From Pseudomonas sp. DTU_2021_1001937_2_SI_NGA_ILE_001 (GTDB lineage Bacteria; Pseudomonadota; Gammaproteobacteria; Pseudomonadales; Pseudomonadaceae): a stretch of DNA of 64,000 nt. Location of the stretch: positions 3,224,001-3,288,000 of the forward strand of contig NZ_CP135971.1 in NCBI RefSeq assembly GCF_032463525.1, given 5' to 3'. The position numbers and the translations under genes are program-made. Under the pieces are notes generated by a model that did no database searches, had not been told where the DNA came from, and saw only the letters and a program-made list of their open reading frames with translations. Numbering within the stretch: the stretch's first letter is position 1; every line of letters begins with the position of its first letter. Positions 53,156-62,839 of the stretch are shown piece after piece.

Positions 53156-54013
53156 TCAGAGCACCACGGTGCGATTGGCGTTCAGAAATACCCGCCGCTC
53201 GATGTGATAGCCCACCGCGCGGGCCAGGGTCAGGCATTCGATGTCACGCCCCTTGGCGATGAGGTCCTCGGGGTAGTGCGAATGGTCCACCACTTCGACG
53301 CCCTGGGCGATGATCGGGCCTTCGTCCAGGTCGTTGTTGATGTAGTGTGCGGTGGCGCCCACCAGCTTGACGCCCTTGTTGTAGGCCTGGTGGTAGGGCT
53401 TGGCACCCTTGAAACCGGGCAGCAGCGAGTGGTGGATGTTGATCGCCTTGCCGTCGAGCTTGCGGCACAGCTCTGGCGACAGCACCTGCATGTAGCGGGC
53501 GAGAATCACCAGCTCGGCGCCGGTGTCTTCGATCACCTGCCAGACCTTGGCTTCCTGGGCCGGCTTGTCGTTGGGGTCCAGCGGGAAGTGGTGGTAAGGA
53601 ATCGAATGCCAGCTGGCCAGCGGTTCCAGGTCCGGATGGTTGGAGACCACCGCGACCACGTCCATGGACAGCTGGTTGATGCGCTGGCGGTACAGCAGGT
53701 CGTTCAGGCAGTGGTCGGCCTTCGAGACCATGATCACCACCTTGGGCCGGTAGTGGGGGGCGGTCAGCTCGAACAGCATGCCGAACGCAGCGCCACGCTC
53801 GGCCAGGCCCGCGCGGAAGGCGGCCTCGTCGAAGCCGTCAGGCTGGCGGAACTCCACACGGATGAAGAAACGCCCGGACAACCGGTCGTCGAAGGAGTGA
53901 TGCTCGGTGACATAACAGCCCTGCTCGAACAGGTAGCGGGTCACCGCATCCACCGTGCCCAGAACACTGGGGCAATCGGCGGTGAGGATCCAGGTATCGG
54001 GGGCACGGCTCAT
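53156..54013 (-). CDS. purU: Formyltetrahydrofolate deformylase
   Basis: Hydrolyses 10-formyl-THF to formate and THF. The 285-residue protein has an N-terminal ACT domain (WILTADCPSVLGTVDAV) and the formyltransferase-fold catalytic domain with AINIHHSLLPGFKGAKPYHQ and DLDEGPIIAQGVE. Start at 54013 (MSRAPDTW) has AAGGA ten bases upstream. It is 141 bases after soxG with a REP doublet between, and restores free THF for sarcosine oxidase. Confidence 0.95.
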   Translation of the reverse strand: MSRAPDTWILTADCPSVLGTVDAVTRYLFEQGCYVTEHHSFDDRLSGRFFIRVEFRQPDGFDEAAFRAGLAERGAAFGMLFELTAPHYRPKVVIMVSKADHCLNDLLYRQRINQLSMDVVAVVSNHPDLEPLASWHSIPYHHFPLDPNDKPAQEAKVWQVIEDTGAELVILARYMQVLSPELCRKLDGKAINIHHSLLPGFKGAKPYHQAYNKGVKLVGATAHYINNDLDEGPIIAQGVEVVDHSHYPEDLIAKGRDIECLTLARAVGYHIERRVFLNANRTVVL

Positions 54014-54053
54014 GAAGGTCATTCCTTAAACAGATACAGCGAGGCGCCGCCCC

Positions 54054-54121
54054 CTGTAGGAACGGCTTCAGCCGCGAAGATTGGCTTTGCTGAGCTCTTC
54101 GCGGCTGAAGCCACGCCTACC
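54054..54121. repeat. REP doublet between soxG and purU
   Basis: TGTAGGAACGGCTTCAGCCG and CGCGGCTGAAGCCACGCCTA are inverted type A arms separated by about 25 bases. Confidence 0.65.
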
Positions 54122-54154
54122 GAGTCTGGCTGACGTCAATTGCACCGTGGGCAA

Positions 54155-54787
54155 TCAGCCCTTGATGCCCAGGCCGTATTCCGCTGCGGCGTCCTGCAGC
54201 CACAGCCACCAGTAGTCGGAGAAGCTGCGGCGTACCAGCAGCTCCCAGGTGTCTTCGGCGGTCCGGCGAATCACCAGTTGCGATTTGGCGAACACCGTAC
54301 CCACGGCCTTGCCGACCGGGAAGTTGCTCGGGTGCACGTCGTAGCTGGTGGACTTCTTCAGAACGTCGATCACGTTCGGACCGGTCAGTTCGAGGATCGA
54401 CCAGCCGCCGCTGACATTGACGATCGCGATGTGCTGGCCGTCCAGCGCAGCGCGCAGCTGCTTCTCGGCTTCGAACTCTTCGCCGGTCGGCACGATCAGC
54501 ACCCATTCATCCGGGCCGAGCCATTGCAGCGAGCGCTCGCCGTCGATCACCAGGCCCAGCGGGCCAGGCAGTTCCAGGCCCAAGGCCTGCTTGACGCCAG
54601 CGGCGAACGCCGCGTCGTGACCATTACCCCGAATGGTCAGGTGGCCCAGCAGCTTCTTGTCGCGCAGTGACACGCCGGGATTGGTGTGGCCCTTGCCGAC
54701 CAGCTTGTCGAGGCCGGCGTGGTACAGCGGCTGCTCGGCCTTGGCACCGGTGGTGGGGCGTTGCTGGTATACGTTGACTGTAGTCAT
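54155..54787 (-). CDS. soxG: Sarcosine oxidase gamma subunit
   Basis: The 210-residue non-catalytic subunit of heterotetrameric sarcosine oxidase. Features are MTTVNVYQQRP at the start, SLQWLGPDEWVLIVP and VNVSGGWSILELTGPNVIDV, and the C-terminal SFSDYWWLWLQDAAAEYGLG. Gene is 65 bases after soxA, longer than other gaps in the operon because a perfect hairpin lies there. Confidence 0.94.
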   Translation of the reverse strand: MTTVNVYQQRPTTGAKAEQPLYHAGLDKLVGKGHTNPGVSLRDKKLLGHLTIRGNGHDAAFAAGVKQALGLELPGPLGLVIDGERSLQWLGPDEWVLIVPTGEEFEAEKQLRAALDGQHIAIVNVSGGWSILELTGPNVIDVLKKSTSYDVHPSNFPVGKAVGTVFAKSQLVIRRTAEDTWELLVRRSFSDYWWLWLQDAAAEYGLGIKG

Positions 54788-54821
54788 GACGCACCTGTTA
54801 TGAATTCTGTTGTGTTGCCCG

Positions 54822-54847
54822 GTGGGAGCGGCTGACGCCGCTCCCAC
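54822..54847. repeat. Perfect REP hairpin between soxA and soxG
   Basis: GTGGGAGCGGC and GCCGCTCCCAC form an 11-bp perfect stem with a TGAC loop, six bases after the soxA stop. It may protect the upstream mRNA or partly stop transcription. Confidence 0.7.
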
Positions 54848-54852
54848 ATTCC

Positions 54853-57800
54853 TCATTCGACGTTCTGGCGCTCGTTCTTCGGATCGAAGAACACCGACGA
54901 AACGATCTCCGCCTCGATCACGCTGCCATCGGCCAGCGGCGCGTAGACCTTCTCGCCCATGCGGTTGATACCGCCCTTCACCACTGCCAGGGCAAAGGAA
55001 TAACCGAGGGAGTTGTGCGCGTAGCTGGAGGTCACGTGGCCGACCATCTTCATCGGAATCGACTGGTTCGGGTCGAACACCAGCTGGGCGCCTTCAGGCA
55101 GCCAGCGCTTGGGGTCCACCGGCTTCAGGCCGACCAGCTGCTTGCGCTGCTCGCGCACGCAATCTTCGCGGTTCATGCCACGCCAGCCGATCCACGAGAA
55201 CGGCTTGGTACGGCCTACGCACCAGCCCATGTTCAGGTCGTCGGGGGTCATCGAGGCGTCGGTGTCCTGACCGACGATGATGAAGCCCTTCTCGGCGCGC
55301 AGCACGTGCATGGTCTCGGTGCCGTACGGGGTCAGGTTGTACTTCTTGCCGGCCTCGGCGATCTTTTCCAGCACGCCCATGGCGTAGTCGGCCTGCACGT
55401 TGACCTCGTACGACAGCTCACCGGTGAACGAGATACGGAACACCCGTGCCGGTACGCCGGCGACGTTGCCCTCCTTCCAGGTCATGAACGGGAAGGCTTC
55501 GCGGCCCAGGTCGATGTCGGTCAGCTCGGCCAGCAGCTTGCGGCTGTTGGGACCGGACAGCGTCAGGGTCGCCCAGTGGTCGGTGACGGAGGTGAAGTAC
55601 ACCTTCAGGTCCGGCCATTCGGTCTGGTGGTACAGCTCCAGCCACTGCAGCACCCGGGCGGCGCCGCCGGTGGTGGTGGTCATCACGAAATGGTTGTCGG
55701 CGACACAGGCGGTCACGCCGTCGTCGAAGACCATGCCGTCTTCCTTGCACATCAGGCCGTAGCGGGCCTTGCCCACATCCAGCTTGGTCCAGGCGTTGGT
55801 GTACACGCGGTTGAGGAACTCGCGGGCATCCGGGCCCTGGATGTCGATCTTGCCGAGGGTCGAGGCATCCAGCAGGCCGACGCTGTCACGCACGGCCTTG
55901 CACTCGCGAGCCACGGCGGCATGCATGTCTTCGCCATTCTTGGGGAAGTACCAGGGGCGCTTCCACTGGCCGACGTCTTCGAACTCGGCACCGTTCTTCA
56001 CGTGCCAGGCATGCAGGGCGGTGAAACGCACCGGCTCGAAGATGTGCCCGCAGTGGCGGCCGGCGATGGCGCCGAAGGTCACCGGGGTGTAGTTCGGGCG
56101 GAACATGGTGGTGCCCATCTCAGGGATGGTCACGTTCAGCGAGCGGGCGGCGATGGCCAGGCCGTTGACGTTGCCCAGTTTGCCCTGGTCGGTACCGAAG
56201 CCCAGCGCGGTGTAGCGCTTGACGTGCTCGACCGACTCGAAGCCCTCGCGGGTGGCCAGTTCGATGGCCGCGGCGGTGACGTCGTTCTGCAGGTCGACGA
56301 ACTGCTTGGGCGCACGCGCCGTGCCTTTGTCGTGGGGCACCTGGAACAGCGCCACGGTGGGCTCTTCGGTGCGGTTGACGGCTTTCGGCAGCACGCCTTC
56401 GACGGCCGAGAAACCGGCCTCGCTGGCGGCGCGCACGCCCCCTTCGAAACCATCGGCCAGGGTGTCACCCAGGTTGTACACGCCGTTCAGGCCACCGACG
56501 CAGACGCGCTTCTGTGGCGCATCGCCGGCCACGAAGCCGAGGATGTCTTCACGCCATACCGGACGGCCACCCAGGTGCGAAGCCAGGTGCACCACCGGGC
56601 TGTAGCCGCCGGAACTGGCAATCAGGTCGGCATCCAGCCACTCGCCGGGGCTGGTGACTTTCATGGTTTTCAGGTCGATGGCCGCGACGCGGGCACCGGT
56701 TACGCGCTTGCTGCCACGCGCCTCGATCACCGCGCTGGAGGTGAGGATGCGCAGGCCCTTGGCGCGGGCTTCCTCGACCAGCGAACCGCGTGGGTTGTGG
56801 CGCGCATCGGCGATGGCCACCACTTGCAGACCGGCGTCGGCCCAGTCCAGGGCGACGCGGTAGGCGTAGTCGTTGTTGGTCGACAGCACCAGCTTCTTGC
56901 CCGGTGCCACACCGTAGCGGCGCACGTAGGTGGACACGGCACCGGCGAGCATGTTGCCCGGCACATCGTTGTTGGCGTAAACCAGCGGACGCTCGTGGGT
57001 ACCGGTGGCCAGAACCACGCGCTTGGCGCGTACCCGGTGGATGCGCTGACGTACCTGGCCGATCGGCGCACGGTCACCGAGGTGGTCGGTGAGGCGTTCG
57101 TGAATGGTCAGGAAGTTGTGGTCGTGATAGCCGTTGACGGTAGCCCGTGGCAGCAGCAGGACGTTGTCCAGCCCAGCCAGCTCGGCCACCACGCTGGCAA
57201 CCCACTCGCTGGCCGGCTTGCCATCGAGGCTTTCGCGGCTGTCGAGCAGGCTGCCGCCGAATTCTTCCTGTTCATCGGCGAGGATCACCCGCGCCCCGCT
57301 GCGGCCGGCGGCCAGGGCAGCGGCCAGGCCGGCAGGGCCGGCACCGACCACCAGCACGTCGCAGTGCTGGTTCATGTTGTCGTAGCGGTCAGGGTCGTTT
57401 TCGGTTGGCGAACGACCCAGGCCGGCGGCCTTGCGGATGTACTTCTCGTACGTCATCCAGAAGGACTGCGGGTACATGAAGGTCTTGTAGTAGAAACCGG
57501 GCGGCATCATGCTGCCGCCGACCTTGCCCAGGATGCCCATCACGTCAGTGTTGACGTTCGGCCAGCCGTTGGTGCTGCTGGCCACCAGGCCGGAATACAG
57601 CGCCTGCTGGGTGGCGCGCACGTTGGGGATCTGGGTGGCTTCGGTGGCGCCCAGCTGCAGCACGGCGTTCGGCTCTTCGGCACCGGCAGCGAAGATGCCG
57701 CGCGGGCGCGAGTACTTGAAGCTGCGGCCGATCACGTCCACGCCGTTGGCCAGCAGGGCCGAGGCCAGGGAGTCGCCGGCAAAGCCCTGGTAGGTCTGGC

Positions 57801-57873
57801 CGTTGAAGGTGAAGTTGAGCACCTTGCTGCGGTCGATACGGCCGCCATTGGGCAGTCGGTTGCTCTGGCTCAT
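54853..57873 (-). CDS. soxA: Sarcosine oxidase alpha subunit
   Basis: The 1006-residue large subunit, which binds FAD/NAD and holds the THF-binding domain. The N terminus (RIDRSKVLNFTFNGQTYQGF) is a ferredoxin-like 2Fe2S-fold region, then the FAD loop CDVLVVGAGPAGLAAALAAG near residue 172 and LATGTHERPLVYANNDVPGN. The GcvT-like aminomethyltransferase half starts near residue 610 and ends with FFDPKNERQNVE. The start overlaps soxD by four bases. Confidence 0.96.
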   Translation of the reverse strand: MSQSNRLPNGGRIDRSKVLNFTFNGQTYQGFAGDSLASALLANGVDVIGRSFKYSRPRGIFAAGAEEPNAVLQLGATEATQIPNVRATQQALYSGLVASSTNGWPNVNTDVMGILGKVGGSMMPPGFYYKTFMYPQSFWMTYEKYIRKAAGLGRSPTENDPDRYDNMNQHCDVLVVGAGPAGLAAALAAGRSGARVILADEQEEFGGSLLDSRESLDGKPASEWVASVVAELAGLDNVLLLPRATVNGYHDHNFLTIHERLTDHLGDRAPIGQVRQRIHRVRAKRVVLATGTHERPLVYANNDVPGNMLAGAVSTYVRRYGVAPGKKLVLSTNNDYAYRVALDWADAGLQVVAIADARHNPRGSLVEEARAKGLRILTSSAVIEARGSKRVTGARVAAIDLKTMKVTSPGEWLDADLIASSGGYSPVVHLASHLGGRPVWREDILGFVAGDAPQKRVCVGGLNGVYNLGDTLADGFEGGVRAASEAGFSAVEGVLPKAVNRTEEPTVALFQVPHDKGTARAPKQFVDLQNDVTAAAIELATREGFESVEHVKRYTALGFGTDQGKLGNVNGLAIAARSLNVTIPEMGTTMFRPNYTPVTFGAIAGRHCGHIFEPVRFTALHAWHVKNGAEFEDVGQWKRPWYFPKNGEDMHAAVARECKAVRDSVGLLDASTLGKIDIQGPDAREFLNRVYTNAWTKLDVGKARYGLMCKEDGMVFDDGVTACVADNHFVMTTTTGGAARVLQWLELYHQTEWPDLKVYFTSVTDHWATLTLSGPNSRKLLAELTDIDLGREAFPFMTWKEGNVAGVPARVFRISFTGELSYEVNVQADYAMGVLEKIAEAGKKYNLTPYGTETMHVLRAEKGFIIVGQDTDASMTPDDLNMGWCVGRTKPFSWIGWRGMNREDCVREQRKQLVGLKPVDPKRWLPEGAQLVFDPNQSIPMKMVGHVTSSYAHNSLGYSFALAVVKGGINRMGEKVYAPLADGSVIEAEIVSSVFFDPKNERQNVE

Positions 57874-58166
57874 ACCTTGTCTCCCTCGGCGGTGAACTGT
57901 GGCTTGGCGCCAATCGGATAGGTTTCGAGGATTTCGTAGGTCACGGTGTTGCGCGTGACGTTGAAGTACTGCCGGCAGCCGGCCGCATGGTCCCACAGCT
58001 CGTGGTGGATGCCGCGCGGGTTGTCACGGAAGAACATGTAGTCGCCCCACTCTTCGTCGGAGCAGGCGTTCGGGTCCAGCGGGCGCGGGATGTGCGCCTG
58101 GCCGGCCGAGTGGAATTCCTCTTCGGAGCGATGCTCGCCACAGTGAGGACAGAAGATATAAAGCAT
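57870..58166 (-). CDS. soxD: Sarcosine oxidase delta subunit
   Basis: The 98-residue zinc-binding subunit. Zinc ligands CPHCGEHRSEEEFH are near the start (Cys6, Cys9), and later HHELWDHAAGCRQYF supplies more. Start is 16 bases after soxB; the end overlaps the soxA start. Confidence 0.95.
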   Translation of the reverse strand: MLYIFCPHCGEHRSEEEFHSAGQAHIPRPLDPNACSDEEWGDYMFFRDNPRGIHHELWDHAAGCRQYFNVTRNTVTYEILETYPIGAKPQFTAEGDKV

Positions 58167-58182
58167 GTTCGCAATCCTCCTG

Positions 58183-59433
58183 TTAGTGAGCCACGGCAGC
58201 AGCGCCGTGCTCGTCGATCAGCGCACCATTGTGGAAACGATCCATGGAGAACGGTGCCGCCAGTGGGTGCATTTCGCCTTTGGCCAGGCTCGCGGCAAAC
58301 ACGTTGCCCGAGCCAGGGGTGGCCTTGAAGCCGCCGGTACCCCAGCCGCAGTTGAAGAACATGTTCGGCACGGGCGTCTTGGAGATGATCGGGCAGGCGT
58401 CCGGCGAGGTGTCGACGATGCCGCCCCACTGGCGGTTCATGCGCACCCGCGACAGCACCGGGAACATCTCGACGATGGCCTGGATGGTGTGTTCGATCAC
58501 CGGGTAGGAACCGCGCTGGCCGTAGCCGACCCAGCTGTCGATACCGGCACCGATGACCAGGTCGCCCTTGTCGGACTGGCTGATGTAGCCGTGCACGGCG
58601 TTGGACATGATCACGCTGTCGATGATCGGCTTGATCGGCTCGGACACCAGCGCCTGCAGCGGGTGGGATTCCAGCGGCAGGCGGAAGCCGGCCAGCTTGG
58701 CCATGTGCCCGGAGTTACCGGCCGTGACCACGCCGACGCGCTTGGCGCCGATGAAGCCCTTGGTGGTTTCCACACCGATGCACACGCCGTTCTGCTTGCG
58801 AAAGCCAGTGACTTCGGTCTGCTGGATCAGGTCGACGCCCAGGGCGTCGGCAGCACGGGCGAAGCCCCAGGCCACGGCGTCGTGACGGGCCACGCCGCCG
58901 CGCCGTTGCACGGTGGCGCCAAGGATCGGGTAGCGGGTGTTCTTCGAGCAGTCCAGGTACGGAATCTCCGCCGCGACCTGCTCGGTATTGAGCAGTTCAC
59001 CATCCACGCCGTTGAGGCGGTTGGCGCTGACCCGACGCTCGGAGTCACGGATGTCCTGCAGGGTGTGGCACAGGTTGTACACCCCACGCTGGGAGAACAT
59101 CACGTTGTAGTTGAGGTCCTGCGACAGGCCTTCCCACAGTTTCATGGCGTGCTCGTACAGGTGGGCCGACTCGTCCCACAGGTAGTTGGAGCGCACGATG
59201 GTGGTGTTACGGGCGGTGTTGCCGCCGCCCAGGTAGCCCTTCTCGATCACCGCGACGTTGGTGATGCCGTGTTCCTTGGCCAGGTAGTAGGCCGTGGCCA
59301 GGCCGTGGCCGCCACCGCCGACGATGACCACATCGTAGACCTGCTTGGGCGTGGGCGTACGCCACATGCGCTGCCAGTTCTCGTGGTGGCTGAGGGAGTG
59401 CTTGAAGAGGCCGAAGCCTGAATAACGTTGCAT
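58183..59433 (-). CDS. soxB: Sarcosine oxidase beta subunit
   Basis: The 416-residue catalytic subunit carrying FAD and covalent FMN. It starts [20 protein letters not shown]; the FAD loop is [20 protein letters not shown] near residue 35; [20 protein letters not shown] contains the His segment near the FMN site. Start at 59433 is 17 bases after glyA. Confidence 0.95.
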   Translation of the reverse strand: MQRYSGFGLFKHSLSHHENWQRMWRTPTPKQVYDVVIVGGGGHGLATAYYLAKEHGITNVAVIEKGYLGGGNTARNTTIVRSNYLWDESAHLYEHAMKLWEGLSQDLNYNVMFSQRGVYNLCHTLQDIRDSERRVSANRLNGVDGELLNTEQVAAEIPYLDCSKNTRYPILGATVQRRGGVARHDAVAWGFARAADALGVDLIQQTEVTGFRKQNGVCIGVETTKGFIGAKRVGVVTAGNSGHMAKLAGFRLPLESHPLQALVSEPIKPIIDSVIMSNAVHGYISQSDKGDLVIGAGIDSWVGYGQRGSYPVIEHTIQAIVEMFPVLSRVRMNRQWGGIVDTSPDACPIISKTPVPNMFFNCGWGTGGFKATPGSGNVFAASLAKGEMHPLAAPFSMDRFHNGALIDEHGAAAVAH

Positions 59434-59450
59434 GGTAGGCGACTCCTGAC

Positions 59451-60704
59451 TCAGCGGTAGACCGGGTAATCGGCGCACAGGGCGGCCACCTGGCCGGCGA
59501 CATTGGCCTCGACATCGGCATCGCCGAGGTTGTCGAGGATGTCGCAGATCCAGCCGGCCAGCGCGATGCACTGGGCTTGCTTGAACCCACGGGTGGTGAC
59601 GGCCGGGGTGCCGATGCGCAGGCCCGAGGTCACGAAAGGCGATTGTGGGTCGTTGGGTACGGCGTTCTTGTTCACGGTAATGTGCGCGCGGCCCAGGGCG
59701 GCGTCCGCGTCCTTGCCGGTGAGGCCCTGACGGATCAGGCTGACCAGGAACAGGTGGTTGTCGGTGCCACCGGAGACCACGTCGTAGCCACGCTCGATGA
59801 ACACCTTGGCCATGGCCTGGGCGTTATCGATGACCTGCTGCTGGTAGGCCTTGAAGCCTGGCTCCAGCGCCTCCTTGAAGCACACGGCCTTGGCGGCGAT
59901 GACATGCATCAGCGGGCCGCCCTGGGCGCCAGGGAACACCGCGGCGTTGAGCTTCTTCTCGATTTCTTCGTTGGCCTTGGCCAGGATCAGGCCGCCACGC
60001 GGACCGCGCAGGGTCTTGTGGGTGGTGGTGGTGACCACGTCGGCGAACGGAATCGGGTTGGGGTACAGGCCAGCGGCGACCAGACCGGCCACGTGGGCCA
60101 TGTCAACGAACAGCAGCGCCCCGACCTTGTCGGCGATGGCGCGGAAGCGCGGGAAGTCGAGGGTCTTGGAGTAGGCCGAGAAGCCGGCAACGATCATCTT
60201 CGGCTTGTGCTCGACCGCCAGGCGCTCGACTTCGTCGTAGTCGATCAGCCCGGTGGTGGTATCGATGCCGTACTGCACGGCGTTGTACAGCTTGCCCGAA
60301 GACGACACCTTGGCGCCGTGGGTCAGGTGGCCGCCGTGGGCCAGGCTCATGCCCAGGATGGTGTCGCCAGCCTGCAGCAGCGCCAGGTAGACGGCGGAGT
60401 TGGCCGACGAACCGGAGTGCGGCTGGACGTTAGCGTAATCGGCACCGAACAGCTGCTTGGCGCGGTCGATGGCCAGCTGCTCGACCTTGTCGACGTGCTC
60501 GCAGCCGCCGTAGTAACGCTTGCCCGGGTAGCCTTCGGCGTATTTGTTGGTCAAGCCGCTACCCTGCGCCTGCATCACGCGCTTGCTGGTGTAGTTCTCG
60601 GAGGCGATGAGCTCGATGTGGTCTTCCTGGCGCTGCTCCTCGGCATTCATGGCCGCCAGCAGTGCATCGTCATAGCCCTGAATCTGATCTTGTTTGCTGA
60701 ACAT
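59451..60704 (-). CDS. glyA: Serine hydroxymethyltransferase
   Basis: PLP enzyme interconverting glycine and serine with methylene-THF. The 417-residue protein has [31 protein letters not shown] and the PLP Lys in [14 protein letters not shown]. It is the first gene of glyA-soxBDAG. Here it consumes both products of sarcosine oxidation, glycine and methylene-THF, to give serine. A second glyA copy elsewhere is likely but not visible here. Confidence 0.97.
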   Translation of the reverse strand: MFSKQDQIQGYDDALLAAMNAEEQRQEDHIELIASENYTSKRVMQAQGSGLTNKYAEGYPGKRYYGGCEHVDKVEQLAIDRAKQLFGADYANVQPHSGSSANSAVYLALLQAGDTILGMSLAHGGHLTHGAKVSSSGKLYNAVQYGIDTTTGLIDYDEVERLAVEHKPKMIVAGFSAYSKTLDFPRFRAIADKVGALLFVDMAHVAGLVAAGLYPNPIPFADVVTTTTHKTLRGPRGGLILAKANEEIEKKLNAAVFPGAQGGPLMHVIAAKAVCFKEALEPGFKAYQQQVIDNAQAMAKVFIERGYDVVSGGTDNHLFLVSLIRQGLTGKDADAALGRAHITVNKNAVPNDPQSPFVTSGLRIGTPAVTTRGFKQAQCIALAGWICDILDNLGDADVEANVAGQVAALCADYPVYR

Positions 60705-61107
60705 CGCGTATCCCCAGCGGCGTCGCGGCGCCTTTCATTATTGATCGGGAGGGTTGGCTACCCAGTGACTGCGATGGTAGGGCCGGCCAAGGCGATCCAG
60801 ATGCCTGCGCGCGCCACGCAAAGGCGCGTTTACGACATGCGCGACAGGCCACGGAACAATCCGCCACGCCAGGCCGTCGAGACCAACCGCAAGCGAACGC
60901 CCGATCCGGCGAAAAGCCCGGCTACAGGGGCTTTTCCGGCAGTCGGCGGGCTGCCTGGAAGAGCTCGTCAGGGGGGCTGTTCAGGCACGCCAGAGCCCCG
61001 GGCACAGCATGCCGATGGCGTATTCAGACAAGTCGGGCGGGGGATACAAGGAGGGGAGCAATGCTATCGGCGTAGCTGCCCGTCAGAAGCGGCTTGAGCC
61101 GCGAAAG
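60705..61107. other. Non-coding region upstream of glyA
   Basis: No gene is convincing here. A 9-bp perfect hairpin, GAAAAGCCC and GGGCTTTTC, is at 60911-60936. I see no glycine riboswitch core. The glyA-sox promoter must lie in this region. Confidence 0.5.
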
Positions 61108-61245
61108 GCATCCCGACCAAAAGACCGGGTAGCGGCTTTAGCCGCGAAGCGACCGCCTGTTCACAACAGATGCAGTGAGTTTCCTGGTGCTTTCGCGGCT
61201 AAAGCCGCTCCCACCAAGCCACATAATGGCTAACTGAACGGTATT
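61108..61245. repeat. REPIN/MITE-like element (type A core, minus orientation) inside an older REP
   Basis: The right end GTTCAGTTAGCC on the minus strand follows AATACC; the left end is decayed. The core is GGGTAGCGGCTTTAGCCGCG with the spacer TGTTCACAACAGATGCAGTG and GCGGCTAAAGCCGCTCCCAC. Outer REP fragments lie on each side (AAGCGGCTTGAGCCGCGAAA and GCGGCTAAAACCGGCGCTAC). Confidence 0.65.
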
Positions 61246-61271
61246 GCGGCTAAAACCGGCGCTACAGCAGA

Positions 61272-61300
61272 GGCCTCCCGCACGCGCGGCGCAGGAGGCC
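61272..61300 (-). terminator. Hairpin after alaC
   Basis: GGCCTCC and GGAGGCC pair perfectly around 15 bases, seven bases after the alaC stop. No clear T-tract. Confidence 0.4.
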
Positions 61301-61306
61301 GGTCGA

Positions 61307-62527
61307 TCAGGAAGCCGGCTGGCCCGCCTGCTGGGCATCGGCGCGGAACATGGCGCGGATGCCACGTACCGCCTGGCGAATGCGGTCCTGGTTCTCGATC
61401 AGCGCGAAGCGCACGTGGTCGTCGCCGTATTCACCGAAACCGATGCCTGGCGAGACGCACACCTTGGCTTCGGCCAGCAGCTTCTTGGCGAACTCCAGCG
61501 AGCCGAGGTGCGCGTAGGCATCGGGGATCTTCGCCCACACGTACATCGAGGCCTTGGGGTTCTCGACCATCCAGCCCAGCTCATGCAGACCCTTGACCAG
61601 CACGTTGCGGCGCTGGCGGTACTGCTCGGCGATGTCCAGCACGCATTGCTGGTCGCCTTCCAGGGCCGCGATGGCCGCCACCTGCAGCGGGGTGAAGGTG
61701 CCGTAGTCGTGGTAGCTCTTGATCCGCGCCAGGGCGCCGACCAGCTCGGGGTTGCCGACCATGAAGCCGATCCGCCAGCCGGCCATGTTGTAGCTCTTGG
61801 ACAGGGTGAAGAACTCCACCGCGATGTCCTTGGCGCCGGGGATCTGCATGATCGACGGGGCCTTCCAGCCGTCGTAGACGATGTCGGCATAGGCCAGGTC
61901 GTGGACCACCAGCACGTCGTACTGCTTGGCCAGCGCCACCACACGCTCGAAGAAGTCCAGCTCCACGCATTGCGAAGTGGGGTTGGACGGAAAACCGAGG
62001 ATCATCATCTTCGGCTTGGGGATCGAGCCACGAATGGCCTTCTCCAGCTCGGCGAAGAAGTCCACGCCCGGCACCAGCGGCACCGACCGCACCTGGGCGC
62101 CGGCAATCACGGCACCGTAGATGTGGATCGGATAACTGGGGTTGGGCACCAGCACGGTGTCGCCCTGGTCGAGGGTGGCGAGCATCAGGTGCGCCAGGCC
62201 CTCCTTGGAGCCAATGGTGACGATGGCTTCGCTCTCCGGGTCGATATCGACTTCGTAGCGCTTCTTGTACCAGTTGGAAATGGCCCGGCGCAGACGCGGA
62301 ATACCCCGCGAGGTGGAATAGCCGTGGGTGTCTTCGCGCTGGGCGACGGTGACGAGCTTTTCGACGATGTGCGGCGGCGTAGCCCCGTCGGGGTTGCCCA
62401 TGCTCAGGTCGATGATGTCTTCGCCACGACGACGCGCGGCCATCTTGAGTTCGGCGGTGATGTTGAAGACGTAGGGAGGGAGTCGATCGATGCGCGCAAA
62501 GCGGCGCGGCAAACCTTGGTCAGCCAT
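61307..62527 (-). CDS. alaC: Alanine (glutamate-pyruvate) aminotransferase, AlaC type
   Basis: PLP aminotransferase of fold type I, 406 residues, making alanine from pyruvate and glutamate. Motifs are [52 protein letters not shown] and the PLP Lys in [18 protein letters not shown]. Start at 62527 ([14 protein letters not shown]) was chosen over a 17-residue upstream extension. Not in an operon with flanking genes. Confidence 0.93.
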   Translation of the reverse strand: MADQGLPRRFARIDRLPPYVFNITAELKMAARRRGEDIIDLSMGNPDGATPPHIVEKLVTVAQREDTHGYSTSRGIPRLRRAISNWYKKRYEVDIDPESEAIVTIGSKEGLAHLMLATLDQGDTVLVPNPSYPIHIYGAVIAGAQVRSVPLVPGVDFFAELEKAIRGSIPKPKMMILGFPSNPTSQCVELDFFERVVALAKQYDVLVVHDLAYADIVYDGWKAPSIMQIPGAKDIAVEFFTLSKSYNMAGWRIGFMVGNPELVGALARIKSYHDYGTFTPLQVAAIAALEGDQQCVLDIAEQYRQRRNVLVKGLHELGWMVENPKASMYVWAKIPDAYAHLGSLEFAKKLLAEAKVCVSPGIGFGEYGDDHVRFALIENQDRIRQAVRGIRAMFRADAQQAGQPAS

Positions 62528-62694
62528 GAGAATCTCGCAGACGTAAGCGCCCGGAACCGTCCGAGCGACGTTGGCCACATGAGGCGGCCTGCGCGCACGA
62601 TAAGCGCCTGGCCATCATCTTGTCCACATGGTTTTTTTCCTGGCTCGATTCACAGCCCCACAAGCCCCGCTTCGGCAGAAGCGGCTTCAGCCAC

Positions 62695-62820
62695 AACACT
62701 GGTCAGTTATACCGGGTAGGACCGGCTTCAGCCGCGAAGCGACCGCATGACCACAACAAATGCAGTGAATTTCCTGGCGTTTTAGCGGCTAAAGCCGCTC
62801 CCACCGGGCCACATGCCGCA
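62695..62820. repeat. REPIN/MITE-like element (type A core, minus orientation)
   Basis: The left end AACACTGGTCAGTTATACC resembles the ends at 35431 and 29948. The core is GGGTAGGACCGGCTTCAGCC, the spacer ACCACAACAAATGCAGTGAA and TAGCGGCTAAAGCCGCTCCC. The right end is truncated. It follows an outer REP arm, GAAGCGGCTTCAGCC. Confidence 0.65.
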
Positions 62821-62839
62821 GGCAAAGCCGCCTTCACCT

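Noticed and set aside
55015..57921. Long plus-strand reading frame of 968 codons opposite soxA
   Set aside because: It is an antisense shadow typical of high-GC genes; soxA on the minus strand has clear domains and operon context.
60705..61080. Glycine riboswitch before glyA
   Set aside because: No glycine aptamer core motifs were found.
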